A stretch of DNA of 29,530 bases, taken from the NCBI GenBank assembly GCA_002727515.1, contig PBXF01000061.1:1-29530 (forward strand), written 5' to 3'. The notes beneath the pieces were generated by a model, which saw only the letters and a list, made by a program, of their open reading frames with translations, was not told the DNA's origin and searched no databases. This document shows, piece by piece, positions 22,042 through 29,530 of this stretch. The translations under genes were made by a program, and so were the position numbers. The DNA comes from Methanobacteriota archaeon (GTDB lineage Archaea > Thermoplasmatota > Poseidoniia > Poseidoniales > Poseidoniaceae). Numbering within the stretch: position 1 is the first letter of the stretch; each line of letters starts with the position of its first letter.

Positions 22042-24285
22042 ATGGACCCGATCACCGTCTCGATGGGACTCGGTTTGTTTGCTGCAGGAGGGGGTTTGGG
22101 CTGGTGGCTCACAAAAACTCACGAATCATTGAACGGACTGGGCGATGGCATGATCCTCCTGCAGGAAGCGCAGGCGTCCTCCGCTGCATTAATGGGCAAA
22201 AGGATGGATGGAATTGACGATAGAATTAGCCGTTTAGTGGCCGGTTTGGATGGCATAAGAGCAGCCCACCCTGAACTAGATGGAACAATTCTTGCATTTG
22301 AAGCACTTCAAGGACAAGGCGAAGCCATATCTGCTTTGGAGACTCTAATTGCAGGAATTCCATTGAATGCAGATCATGAAACAAGTCCGTTGTTGGAGCC
22401 AGGTCCTGCTAGACTAGCAGTGTCCTTATTGGAAGCAATCGACAACATGGACTACTTGTCTGCCCCAGACTCTAGAAAAATCGCACTTATTGCACTTGAA
22501 AGCGGTAGGTTAGGAAGAGCAAGAGAACTCTTGATGCAGTCCCATGCATCAGTTCCAGGCGATGATGTAACTCTTAGAATTTTAGAACACACAGCAATTC
22601 TTGCAGGCGATATCTATGAAAGAAAGAAATGGCTTGAAGAAAGAATTTCTCTAAATCCAGACGAGCCTGAATTATTGAGGGCACACGCACACTTGCTAGC
22701 AAATATTGGCGATGAAGGTGCTGAAAAGAATATTCAACGATTAGAAGCACTTGGCGTTGATACTCCTGCAGATAGGTCATTGTTATCGGGACTAAAGAAG
22801 AGAGCGGGGGCTCGCTCTGAAGCCTTAGAAGCAATCGAAAGCGCACTAGAAGAAGACCCAACTCGTTCAGATGATTGGTGTGCACGAGGAGAAATCTTGC
22901 TGGCTATTGGTGAACAAGGCAAGGCTCTCGAAAGCGTTGACAAGTGTTTGGAAATAGATAGACAAAACGGAATGGCTTGGGCAATTCGAGCGAAAGTGTT
23001 GTCAGAAAGTCACGGGCGTTCTTCTGAAGCATTGAAGGCTGCAATACATGCAGTTGCTCTTGATGCTGGTGGTACTGAACTAATCATTCTGAAATCAGAT
23101 CTACTTGAGGCTAGCGGAGAGGCAGTAAAGTCGGATGAAGCAATAGAAGATAGTCTAGCAAAACATCCGAACGATGGTGAATTGAGAGCTGCAATAGTCA
23201 GTAGAAGACTAATGCAAGGAAGACACACTGAAGCGTGGGATCTATTGAACACCAAGCCTGAAGGACTGACTCACCCTGACTTATTTGTTGTAGAGGGAAG
23301 AATGCACCTTGCAAATGCTGATAGGATGAGAGATGGTACTGGAATAACAGATGCTGAATTATTAGCCAGTGCTGCAAAATCTTTCGAATCAGCACTAGAA
23401 CTTGACAGAGAATCTGGAATCGCATGGCTTGGACTTGCTAGAGTTCAGAGGTTACTTGGTAACTTACCACAAGCCCAAGAGACACTAACAAGAGCACGAA
23501 GATTACTCCCAGACGAAGACCCAAGCGCGGCGGCGGAATCTGCATTATTATGCTTGGAACACGGCGACTTAGAAGGAGCAACTCAACATGTTGACGCAGC
23601 ATCCATCCGTGGTGAAGGAGCAATAGTTTCCTACATCAGAGGAAATATTGCAGCAAACCAAGGACATCTCAAGTCTGCCAAGTCATATTTCGATGAAGCG
23701 ATTGAAATCGACCCTACACATGTAAGAGCACGACTCAATAGAGCAAGTATACACATGGCAAGCGGTGACGCACAAGGAGCATTAGATGATGCTAATGTTC
23801 TCTTGGAACTTGCACCTACACTATCTCTCGCAAAATTAAGAAGGGCAGAAGCAAACATGTCTCTTTCAAACTGGAATGATGCAAGAAAGGATCTCGAAGA
23901 GATTGTTGAAGAATCACCGCACCACTATCAAGCACTAACAAATCTAGCATCGTGCTTCATATCAATGGGAAGGCCAGAACAAGCGGAATCCCCATTAAAT
24001 GATGCATTGAGACTCAACTCAGAATACACAGAGGCTTGGCATCAAAGAGGATTACTTTACCTCGACTGGGGCAAAGAAGAGGCTGCATTAAACGACTTTG
24101 AGGCAGCCGTGAGATGTGACGGCTCTCACCTCGATGCAAGATTACACATTGCTGCAATACACCATGAAGCGAATAGATACATGGAAGCAGAAGCCGCTTG
24201 GAACGGAGTTTTGGCAATTAATCCAGAGCATGAAGTTGCTAGAAGGCGAAAGAAAGAATGTGAAATGGCAATAGCCACACAATGA
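22042..24285 (+). CDS. Membrane-anchored tetratricopeptide (TPR) repeat protein
   Basis: A 747-residue protein with one N-terminal membrane segment (about 5-23, glycine-rich and ending GWWL), a helical, probably coiled-coil stretch (25-110), and then a continuous array of TPR-like helical pairs to the C-terminus. Typical units are AWAIRAKVLSESHGRSSEALKAA, AWLGLARVQRLLGNLPQAQETL and AWHQRGLLYLDWGKEEAALNDF. About a dozen or more repeats can be seen. TPR arrays bind peptides and assemble complexes; the likely topology places them in the cytoplasm or on the outer face according to the orientation of the single anchor, which I cannot settle. It ends 27 bases before the thioredoxin-like gene and may share its transcript. 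Confidence 0.88.
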   Translation: MDPITVSMGLGLFAAGGGLGWWLTKTHESLNGLGDGMILLQEAQASSAALMGKRMDGIDDRISRLVAGLDGIRAAHPELDGTILAFEALQGQGEAISALETLIAGIPLNADHETSPLLEPGPARLAVSLLEAIDNMDYLSAPDSRKIALIALESGRLGRARELLMQSHASVPGDDVTLRILEHTAILAGDIYERKKWLEERISLNPDEPELLRAHAHLLANIGDEGAEKNIQRLEALGVDTPADRSLLSGLKKRAGARSEALEAIESALEEDPTRSDDWCARGEILLAIGEQGKALESVDKCLEIDRQNGMAWAIRAKVLSESHGRSSEALKAAIHAVALDAGGTELIILKSDLLEASGEAVKSDEAIEDSLAKHPNDGELRAAIVSRRLMQGRHTEAWDLLNTKPEGLTHPDLFVVEGRMHLANADRMRDGTGITDAELLASAAKSFESALELDRESGIAWLGLARVQRLLGNLPQAQETLTRARRLLPDEDPSAAAESALLCLEHGDLEGATQHVDAASIRGEGAIVSYIRGNIAANQGHLKSAKSYFDEAIEIDPTHVRARLNRASIHMASGDAQGALDDANVLLELAPTLSLAKLRRAEANMSLSNWNDARKDLEEIVEESPHHYQALTNLASCFISMGRPEQAESPLNDALRLNSEYTEAWHQRGLLYLDWGKEEAALNDFEAAVRCDGSHLDARLHIAAIHHEANRYMEAEAAWNGVLAINPEHEVARRRKKECEMAIATQ

Positions 24286-24312
24286 TATGCTAAACCCCTC
24301 CTCGGGTAGGGT

Positions 24313-24846
24313 ATGGGATACGAACCAGGTGACACAGTTAGTGGATTTAATTTGCCAAATGCAAATGGCGGAGGAGATACTTCTCTAGATGATGTAATGA
24401 CAGAAGCAGGCGCTGTTGTATTATTCGAATGCAATCATTGCCCATATGTTGTAGGCAGCATTAATCGAATCAACAAAGCAGCAGCAAAGGCAGAGGAATT
24501 AGGATTAGGATTTGTTGGAATCAGTTCTAATGATGCTGAAAATTATCCTGCAGACTCATTTGAAAATATGGTAAAGAGGGCTGAAAAAGGAATGCCATAT
24601 CCATATCTGTATGATGAAACCCAAGAAGTAGCATTAGCATGGGGAGCAAAAAGGACTCCTGAATTTTACTTATTGGATGGCGAAGGAGTTGTTGTTTACA
24701 GAGGACGCTTAGATAACTCTCCACGTGATGCTATGCAAGCATCAACTAGTGATCTTGCTGATGCAATGGACGCATTGTCAATGGGAGAAACTCCACCTGT
24801 GCCTAGAACAGAATCTATTGGATGCAGCGTGAAGTGGAAACTATGA
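24313..24846 (+). CDS. Thioredoxin-fold (AhpC/TSA-like) protein with CNHC motif
   Basis: A 177-residue redoxin-family protein. The N-terminus is of the peroxiredoxin type (EPGDTVSGFNLPNANG), and the active site is FECNHCPYV with C40 and C43. This CNHCPxV form is typical of a subgroup of thioredoxin-like proteins that also end in GCS-x-KWK, as seen here (GCSVKWKL). The cis-proline side is TPEFYLLDGEG. It is cytoplasmic since no signal is present. It probably catalyses thiol-disulfide exchange or peroxide reduction; which one is not determined. The stop overlaps the next start as ATGA, so translation of the VOC gene is coupled to it. Confidence 0.88.
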   Translation: MGYEPGDTVSGFNLPNANGGGDTSLDDVMTEAGAVVLFECNHCPYVVGSINRINKAAAKAEELGLGFVGISSNDAENYPADSFENMVKRAEKGMPYPYLYDETQEVALAWGAKRTPEFYLLDGEGVVVYRGRLDNSPRDAMQASTSDLADAMDALSMGETPPVPRTESIGCSVKWKL

Positions 24847-25436
24847 GCGGTTGCCAACGTCAGTGTGATTGGGACGAGAACGACGTTTGCCGCACTTGTG
24901 GAATCGATTATTCTCCACCTAAGCCAGCAGCAGAACTCTCTCAACAAGACCCCATTATGGTGGTAGATGGTACGACTCAGTCAGAAGAATCTGGGTCGCA
25001 TGAATCTGAAAGGACATTGCGTCCGTTTCACTTAGCATTCCCTGTTGATGACCTGCCTGCAGCAAGGAAGTTTTACACAGAAGTACTAGGTTGCACCACA
25101 GGTAGAGAAAAAGAAGAATCATGCGTATTCAATTTCTATGGGCATCAAATTGTAGCCCACAGGGTTCCAAAGATGCCCGAGCTCTCGCTCAATCCAGTTG
25201 ATGGAAAGAAAGTCCCTGCAATGCATTTTGGTCTAGTGTTGGAATGGGATGATTGGCAAGAACTCAAAGCCAAATTCGAGGAGGTTAGTGTGGAGTTTGT
25301 TATTGGCCCATACACGAGGTATGAAGACCAACCAGGGTCGCAAGCGACTATGTTTATTCAAGACCCGTGTGGAAATCACCTGGAATTCAAATCCTTCAAA
25401 GATGACAGTGCGATTTTCGATTCGACATTGTATTGA
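24843..25436 (+). CDS. VOC (glyoxalase/dioxygenase-like) protein with N-terminal Cys4 motif
   Basis: A 197-residue protein whose ATG at 24843 overlaps the redoxin stop (ATGA); an ATG at 24822 in the same frame is less likely. The N-terminus holds four cysteines, C4, C8, C16 and C19, in a C-x3-C-x7-C-x2-C-G arrangement much like the DUF1289 zinc-binding-type motif. A flexible linker (25-58) follows. The VOC domain spans about 60-188 with metal-ligand candidates H63, H128 and E181, the common two-His-one-Glu set. Members include glyoxalase I, extradiol dioxygenases and resistance proteins; the substrate here is unknown. Coupling with the thiol protein suggests a redox or detoxification role (inference). 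Confidence 0.85.
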   Translation: MSGCQRQCDWDENDVCRTCGIDYSPPKPAAELSQQDPIMVVDGTTQSEESGSHESERTLRPFHLAFPVDDLPAARKFYTEVLGCTTGREKEESCVFNFYGHQIVAHRVPKMPELSLNPVDGKKVPAMHFGLVLEWDDWQELKAKFEEVSVEFVIGPYTRYEDQPGSQATMFIQDPCGNHLEFKSFKDDSAIFDSTLY

Positions 25437-25461
25437 CATTCAGTGCCTAGTGTCAATTGAA

Positions 25462-25884
25462 TCAATATTGTTCCAAGACTAATTCAGTAGTTGTGCTCGC
25501 AATTTCGCTAGGTGCAGCCATCCACATTCTGTCAAGAAGCTGCCTCAGTGCCATAGTATCGTCAACGTGAACAAGAGCAATCAAATCAGTTTCTCCAGAT
25601 ACTTCGTACAGTATTTCAACGCCTTCCCAGCCTGTTACTTCACCAGCAAAGGTTCCAATTTCAGCACCAGGTGATACTTTGATCCTAACTAGAGCTGTTA
25701 ATCCAACTCCCCCTTCACGGATTGTGTAGCCTCTAATTGTGCCCATTTCTTCCATTCTTCTTACGTGTGTGCGAACAGTTCTTTCACTTGCACCCACAAT
25801 TTTTGCTAATTCTACATATGAAATTCTGCCATTTTTTCTTAATTCTGCGAGTATAGAACGGTCGATTTCTCCAATTCGGCTCAT
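25462..25884 (-). CDS. Lrp/AsnC family transcriptional regulator
   Basis: A 140-residue regulator of normal Lrp/AsnC size. The N-terminal winged helix-turn-helix (about 1-55) contains DRSILAELRKNGRISYVELAKIVGASERTVRTHVRRMEEMG. The C-terminal RAM/AsnC ligand-binding domain (about 62-138) includes VSGETDLIALV, the usual G-x-x-D loop where amino-acid effectors bind between subunits. Such regulators often control their own gene and adjacent divergent genes. The AT-rich spacer upstream (25885-26082) contains two inverted repeats that are candidate sites. Its 3' end converges on the VOC gene with 25 bases between. Confidence 0.93.
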   Translation of the reverse strand: MSRIGEIDRSILAELRKNGRISYVELAKIVGASERTVRTHVRRMEEMGTIRGYTIREGGVGLTALVRIKVSPGAEIGTFAGEVTGWEGVEILYEVSGETDLIALVHVDDTMALRQLLDRMWMAAPSEIASTTTELVLEQY

Positions 25885-25934
25885 ACCCCTCGCTCCCCCT
25901 ATATGTATATGAATGTGTTCAAAAATGTGGAAAA

Positions 25935-25981
25935 ATTACAAAAAAAAACAAAAAAACGCATTTTTTCGGGGTTTTTGTAAT
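25935..25981. repeat. Nested, co-centred inverted repeat in the Lrp spacer
   Basis: Outer arms ATTACAAAAA (25935-25944) and TTTTTGTAAT (25972-25981) are perfect 10-bp inverted copies. Inner arms AAAAAA (25951-25956) and TTTTTT (25961-25966) flank CGCA and share almost the same centre, near 25958. Between the arms are A-tracts on one side and a CGGGG block on the other. It is a candidate operator or cruciform. Confidence 0.6.
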
Positions 25982-26060
25982 AAAAAACAATTTTTAATCT
26001 CAAATATTAACCTAATTAATTGTATTTATTTTAGTGATAAAATAAATCATTTGTCTTAAA

Positions 26061-26082
26061 AGTAAGTTGTGTTTCACTTACT
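26061..26082 (+). repeat. 7-bp inverted repeat directly before a start codon
   Basis: AGTAAGT (26061-26067) and ACTTACT (26076-26082) are perfect inverted copies with an 8-base spacer TGTGTTTC. The right arm ends at the base before the ATG at 26083. It could be a regulator site or a hairpin controlling translation. Confidence 0.55.
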
Positions 26083-26526
26083 ATGATGGAGTCTGCTGAG
26101 ACGGTTAGCCAAGAAAATGTTCAACGCTTCCTCGATGATGTTTCTAATCTAAAATTAGAGAAGAGTTTCAACGATTGGTATCAAGTAGACGTCGCCGCAG
26201 TTTTAGATGGCTGCAAGATAAAAAAACATGAAGTTGATGAAGTATCAGGGGATTCACTTGTATTCCTAAAATCATCTCTTCTATTCTGTTCTCCAGAATT
26301 AGGAGTGATGCGACATTATCCAAAAAATTTAGTTCATTGTTTTGTAGAAGACAAAAGAAAATCCTTTGATTCCATAAATGAAAAATTATTGTTTAGAGGA
26401 GAATTATTCTCTGTAACACCCGATTCAGAACAGCTTTGCTGGGTTCGCAATTGTGAAAACGATCATGAAATACCAGGCACGCAATCAATAATTGCTTCTT
26501 GGATGAAGTGGTTGAATGATAACTAA
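26083..26526 (+). CDS. Hypothetical protein, soluble, acidic
   Basis: A 147-residue protein of no family I recognise. The sequence starts MMESAETVSQENVQRF and has a mixed alpha/beta appearance. It carries four cysteines (in DGCKI, LFCSPE, VHCFVE and LCWVRNCEND there are five in total), spread out rather than paired in a CxxC motif. There is no signal peptide or membrane segment. Start is ATG 26083 or the next codon ATG 26086. It diverges from the Lrp/AsnC regulator, so it is a plausible target of that regulator, and is separated from enolase by 54 bases containing the palindrome AGAGTACTCT (26549-26558). Confidence 0.6.
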   Translation: MMESAETVSQENVQRFLDDVSNLKLEKSFNDWYQVDVAAVLDGCKIKKHEVDEVSGDSLVFLKSSLLFCSPELGVMRHYPKNLVHCFVEDKRKSFDSINEKLLFRGELFSVTPDSEQLCWVRNCENDHEIPGTQSIIASWMKWLNDN

Positions 26527-26580
26527 TCCATCCGTTTGATTCAAGGATAGAGTACTCTTGGCCTTAATCGAGGCAAATCA
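26527..26580 (+). promoter_or_regulatory. Spacer before enolase with a 10-bp palindrome
   Basis: AGAGTACTCT at 26549-26558 is a perfect palindrome 22 bases before the enolase ATG. A weak purine-rich GAGGCAAA lies closer to the start and could serve as a ribosome-binding site. The function of the palindrome is unknown. Confidence 0.35.
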
Positions 26581-27831
26581 ATGTCTGACATCATATCGGG
26601 TCTCGATGCAAGAATGGTTCTAGATAGTCGCGGCAATCCAACAGTTGAGGTGGATTGCTATGTTGACGGTAATTTACAGGGAAGGGCGATGGTTCCAAGC
26701 GGTGCATCAACCGGGGCTTACGAAGCTATTGAATTGAGGGACGGCGACAATACTAGATGGCTCGGTAAAGGCGTTGACAATGCTGTAACAAATGTTGTCG
26801 AAACTATTCAAGAAGCGATTGTTGGAATGCCAGTTGATGATCAAAAGTCGATTGACAAAATAATGGTAGAATTAGATGGTACTCCAAACAAAGCAAATCT
26901 TGGAGCAAACGCAATGCTAGGCGTTTCGATGGCTTGCTTGCATGCAGGCGCAGCAGTTCATGAACTCCCACTTTGGAGGTATGTTGGCGGAGTTGCTGGA
27001 GGCTTAATGCCGGTTCCAATGTTGAACATTTTGAATGGTGGAGCCCATGCCGCTTCGAACGTTGACATTCAAGAATTCATGGTCATGCCACACGGATTTG
27101 ACACATTCCCAGAAGCGTTTAGAGCAGGCGTAGAATGTTACCACTCTCTGAAAAAGGAACTGAAGTCAGATGGATTACTGGGCGGAGTTGGCGATGAAGG
27201 TGGATTTGCACCAAACCTTCCATCAAATGAAACGGGTCTTTCTTACATGGTTCGAGCAATCGAAGGCGCCGGATATAGCACTGAAGAAATTGGAATCGCT
27301 TTGGATGTCGCCTCGACTGAATTCTACAAGGATGAAAAGTATCACATGGACGGTAAAGAACTCACAGGCGAGGATTTGACCGAAATTTACGCTGGCTGGG
27401 TTGATGAATATCCACTTCTTTCAATCGAGGATGGTTTTGCAGAAGACGATTGGAGAAGTTGGTCGGGTTGTATGCGAAGAATTGGCGATAAAGTGCAACT
27501 TGTTGGAGACGACTTATTCGTAACCCAATCCGAAAGGCTGTCTATGGGTATCGAAGCAAAATCTGCTAATGCAATTCTTGTCAAGGTTAACCAAGTTGGT
27601 ACAGTTACTGAAACCCTTGAGACAATGGATTTAGCATCAGCTCATGGTTTCAACTCAGTGGTAAGTCACAGATCAGGCGAAACCGAAGATACCACAATTG
27701 CAGATTTAGCAGTGGGTACAAGAGCGGGACAAATCAAGACTGGCGCTCCAGCTCGTTCAGATAGAGTTGCTAAGTACAATCAACTGCTTAGAATCAGTGA
27801 AGAAGTTACTGAATTTAGGTCTCCTTTTTGA
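26581..27831 (+). CDS. eno: Enolase (phosphopyruvate hydratase)
   Basis: A complete 416-residue enolase, interconverting 2-phosphoglycerate and phosphoenolpyruvate in glycolysis and gluconeogenesis. Visible catalytic elements are the mobile loop GASTGAYEA with S43, E206 in [11 protein letters not shown], magnesium ligands D242 (LDVAS), E283 (SIEDGF) and D310 (VGDDLF), the base K335 (LVKVNQ), and the SHRSGETED block (362-370). The length is usual for the family. The stop codon forms part of the Shine-Dalgarno sequence of the next gene, so the two are probably cotranscribed. Confidence 0.98.
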   Translation: MSDIISGLDARMVLDSRGNPTVEVDCYVDGNLQGRAMVPSGASTGAYEAIELRDGDNTRWLGKGVDNAVTNVVETIQEAIVGMPVDDQKSIDKIMVELDGTPNKANLGANAMLGVSMACLHAGAAVHELPLWRYVGGVAGGLMPVPMLNILNGGAHAASNVDIQEFMVMPHGFDTFPEAFRAGVECYHSLKKELKSDGLLGGVGDEGGFAPNLPSNETGLSYMVRAIEGAGYSTEEIGIALDVASTEFYKDEKYHMDGKELTGEDLTEIYAGWVDEYPLLSIEDGFAEDDWRSWSGCMRRIGDKVQLVGDDLFVTQSERLSMGIEAKSANAILVKVNQVGTVTETLETMDLASAHGFNSVVSHRSGETEDTTIADLAVGTRAGQIKTGAPARSDRVAKYNQLLRISEEVTEFRSPF

Positions 27832-27840
27832 GGTGAAAAA
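27829..27840 (+). promoter_or_regulatory. Strong Shine-Dalgarno site overlapping the enolase stop
   Basis: GAGGTG at 27830-27835 begins inside the enolase TGA and lies five bases before the ATG at 27841. It fixes the start of the downstream gene and suggests cotranscription with enolase. Confidence 0.7.
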
Positions 27841-28857
27841 ATGAAACTCAGACGGGAACTCCTCCCGATAGTAATGGGTTTGGTTTTCTTGGTTGTAGCT
27901 AGAGAAATTTATCCTTATGCCGGTGTAATGGAGCCTAAATTTTGGGATGGTTACGAAGTTGAAACAATTGCCACAGGACTAGGTGGTCCAACTTGTTTAG
28001 TATTCGACGGTGATGAATTATTGATATGTGAACGTGATGGAGGCCGAATCCTAAATCTGGATGGCAAAGAATTGCTCACAGGACTGAAAGCGCCACATGG
28101 ATTAGCAATTCTTGAAGATGGCTATGTGATTTCAGAGAAAGGCAAACTCACAAAATATGATTCTGATTTCAAAAATCCACAAGTATTAGTTTCTGGAATA
28201 CCATATGATAATCACCAACAAAACGCCGTGAATCTGTTGCCTAATGGCACACTGATTTGGCATAGCGGAAGTACCTGTAATCTGTGTGATGAATCCGATG
28301 AAAGGAATGCGGCTCTATTATGGGTTAATGCAACAACAGGTGAACACGGTGTTCTAGCTAGTGGAGTTAGGAATTCATTCGATGGCATTTGGCTAGAGGG
28401 AGTTGGGTACCTATTCAGCGATAATGGCCAAGATACTATGGGGGATGATTTCCCAGATGAAGAGGTAAATCTGCTTGTTGATGGTGCAGATTATGGGTGG
28501 CTCGTGGAATCTGAAGAAGATCCAAATCCTGCTGGAACCGAAGCGCCAATTGCGCGCTGGACTCCTCACAGTTCCCTCAATGGAATGACAACAAGGCCTG
28601 CAAATATGCCAGGCGATGAGTATACAGTCTACGCTACCGTTTACGGTTCATGGGCGACTATTTTACCAAAAGGACATCAAATTTTGAAGATTGACTTCAC
28701 TCTAACTGATAATGGATGGAAAGGCGATATTGATGTATTTGGAAAAGATGTGGGAACTCCACTTCCAATCACTGGCGGCCCAGATGGGAATCTGTATTAC
28801 GCAACTTTTGACCACGGTGGAGCGATTCACGTGGTTAAGCCTGAAGCCAGTTCTTGA
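27841..28857 (+). CDS. Secreted glucose/sorbosone dehydrogenase-like beta-propeller (PQQ-type)
   Basis: A 338-residue exported protein of the soluble quinoprotein glucose/sorbosone dehydrogenase family. An N-terminal signal or anchor (MKLRRELLPIVMGLVFLVVA) is followed by a six-bladed-propeller-type sequence. Diagnostic blocks are GGPTCLVFDGDELLICERDGG, SGSTCNLC (C146, C149), the SGVRNSFDGIW strand, and SDNGQDTMGDDFPDEEVN, with the usual DYGW afterwards. Family members oxidise sugars using PQQ and calcium, although many archaeal relatives have unproven cofactor. It is the second gene of the enolase pair and overlaps the convergent aminotransferase by 23 bases. Its location is the cell exterior, possibly anchored through the uncleaved N-terminal helix. 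Confidence 0.85.
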   Translation: MKLRRELLPIVMGLVFLVVAREIYPYAGVMEPKFWDGYEVETIATGLGGPTCLVFDGDELLICERDGGRILNLDGKELLTGLKAPHGLAILEDGYVISEKGKLTKYDSDFKNPQVLVSGIPYDNHQQNAVNLLPNGTLIWHSGSTCNLCDESDERNAALLWVNATTGEHGVLASGVRNSFDGIWLEGVGYLFSDNGQDTMGDDFPDEEVNLLVDGADYGWLVESEEDPNPAGTEAPIARWTPHSSLNGMTTRPANMPGDEYTVYATVYGSWATILPKGHQILKIDFTLTDNGWKGDIDVFGKDVGTPLPITGGPDGNLYYATFDHGGAIHVVKPEASS

Positions 28858-29530
28858 GGCGGCGGCATCCTTCTTTGATTTGTTCTAGACCAGTGCCATA
28901 ACTGAGTCTGATTAGCCCCTCTCCTCCAGGCATTAACGAACCAGGAATAACCTGTACCTTGGCTTCCTCGAGTGCTCTTGTGGCAAATTCAATATCGTCC
29001 ATGCCAGTTCCTGTAATATCGATTAAAATGTAAAATGCGCCTTCTGGCTTTGGCGCTTTTACTCCTGGTAATTCTTCTAGCAAAGCATGGAAAACATTTC
29101 TTCTCTCAGCAAATGCTTCGTAGAACATTCGTGGCTCATCAGTCAATTCTAACGCAACCTTGCCAGACCCCATCAAGAATGTTGGAACATGGCTGGCTGA
29201 ACTCGCTTGGCAGGTTTTCACGCCTTCCATTACTTCTTTTGGCCCAGTAATCCAACCTAATCTCCAACCAGTCATAGCCCAAATTTTCGACCAACCTCCA
29301 ATCGTAAGGGTTCTTTCATGGCCACCTTCAAATGTCGCAGGAGACACGTATGGGTGTTCACAATAGACTAGGTCGGAGTATATCATATCGTCAAATATCC
29401 ATAAATCAAATTCATTTGCAATTTGAACCAACGCTTCGATTTCATCTGGATGATACACTGCACCAGTTGGGTTATTGGGAGAATTGATGATGATTGCTTT
29501 TGTTTTTTCAGTAATAGCAGACCTAGTGGC
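28835..29530 (-). CDS. Class I/II aminotransferase (partial, N-terminus off the right edge)
   Basis: The C-terminal 231 residues of a fold-type I PLP-dependent aminotransferase of the aspartate/aromatic aminotransferase group. The frame stays open to the end of the window, so the GTG at 29458 is internal. Conserved elements are NSPNNPTG at the start of the visible part, FDDMIYSDL (PLP-ring aspartate and tyrosine), GGWSKIWAMTGWRLGW with the Schiff-base lysine at about 29285-29287, and the C-terminal IRLSYGTG arginine that binds the substrate carboxylate. Substrate specificity cannot be told from this part. The 3' end overlaps the propeller gene. Confidence 0.93.
   Translation of the reverse strand, partial: ATRSAITEKTKAIIINSPNNPTGAVYHPDEIEALVQIANEFDLWIFDDMIYSDLVYCEHPYVSPATFEGGHERTLTIGGWSKIWAMTGWRLGWITGPKEVMEGVKTCQASSASHVPTFLMGSGKVALELTDEPRMFYEAFAERRNVFHALLEELPGVKAPKPEGAFYILIDITGTGMDDIEFATRALEEAKVQVIPGSLMPGGEGLIRLSYGTGLEQIKEGCRRLKNWLQA

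Larger units (their letters stand above)
25885..26082. promoter_or_regulatory. Very AT-rich divergent spacer with two inverted repeats
   Basis: This 198-base region between the Lrp/AsnC gene and a rightward small gene is the most AT-rich part of the window. TATA-like sequence (ATATGTATAT) lies near 25899-25908, on the Lrp side. It contains a 47-bp nested inverted repeat (25935-25981) and a 7-bp inverted repeat that touches the downstream ATG (26061-26082). Because both genes read outward, neither repeat can be a terminator of a flanking gene. Confidence 0.6.

Noticed and set aside
25940..25976. A/T-tracts considered as an intrinsic terminator
   Set aside because: Both flanking genes read outward from this spacer, so no transcript is expected to end here; an operator or promoter role is more sensible.

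Overview
The window looks like a chromosomal segment of a planktonic archaeon. The archaeal markers are an archaeal DnaG-type primase (15881-17083), a group II (thermosome-like) chaperonin (9417-11015), and an ATPase-KH protein of the archaeal PINc/VapC-ATPase family (7569-8918). They sit beside bacterial-type PurH and PurN, many small membrane proteins, and very compact gene spacing with moderate to low GC. My best inference is a Marine Group II / Candidatus Poseidoniales-like euryarchaeon. This is judged from gene content only; no rRNA is present to confirm it.

Layout. 1-3.6 kb: a HerA-like ATPase runs off the left edge. It diverges from a DegT-type aminotransferase, which overlaps a CYTH-domain protein cotranscribed with a two-helix membrane protein. 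3.7-12.7 kb: a rightward run of a secreted beta-propeller lipoprotein, a Gfo/Idh/MocA oxidoreductase, a membrane protein, a PIN-less PINc-family ATPase with KH domain, a second membrane protein, a divergent chaperonin and PurH. 12.7-15.7 kb: a DUF454-like membrane protein (minus), PurN (plus), and a four-gene minus-strand operon (TerB-like, helical-repeat protein, small ORF, MobA-like). 15.9-24.3 kb: DnaG, then three large scaffold-like proteins: a membrane/coiled-coil/poly-proline protein, a 925-residue helical protein with repeated W-x3-G-[FI] modules, and a membrane-anchored TPR protein. 24.3-29.5 kb: a CNHC thioredoxin-like protein translationally coupled to a Cys4-VOC fusion, an Lrp/AsnC regulator, a small unknown protein, enolase, a secreted glucose/sorbosone dehydrogenase-like propeller, and a class I aminotransferase running off the right edge.

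How it fits together. Recognisable metabolism is purine synthesis (PurN, PurH), glycolysis (enolase), amino-acid and amino-sugar transamination, and secreted quinoprotein-like oxidation. The less ordinary parts are the degenerate nucleotide-binding motifs of the chaperonin, the loss of the PIN domain from the ATPase, the 17-24 kb cluster of scaffold proteins, and inverted repeats at the Lrp spacer and at several start codons. I see no rRNA, tRNA, CRISPR array, insertion sequence or integrase. No gene-free stretch exceeds about 210 bases.
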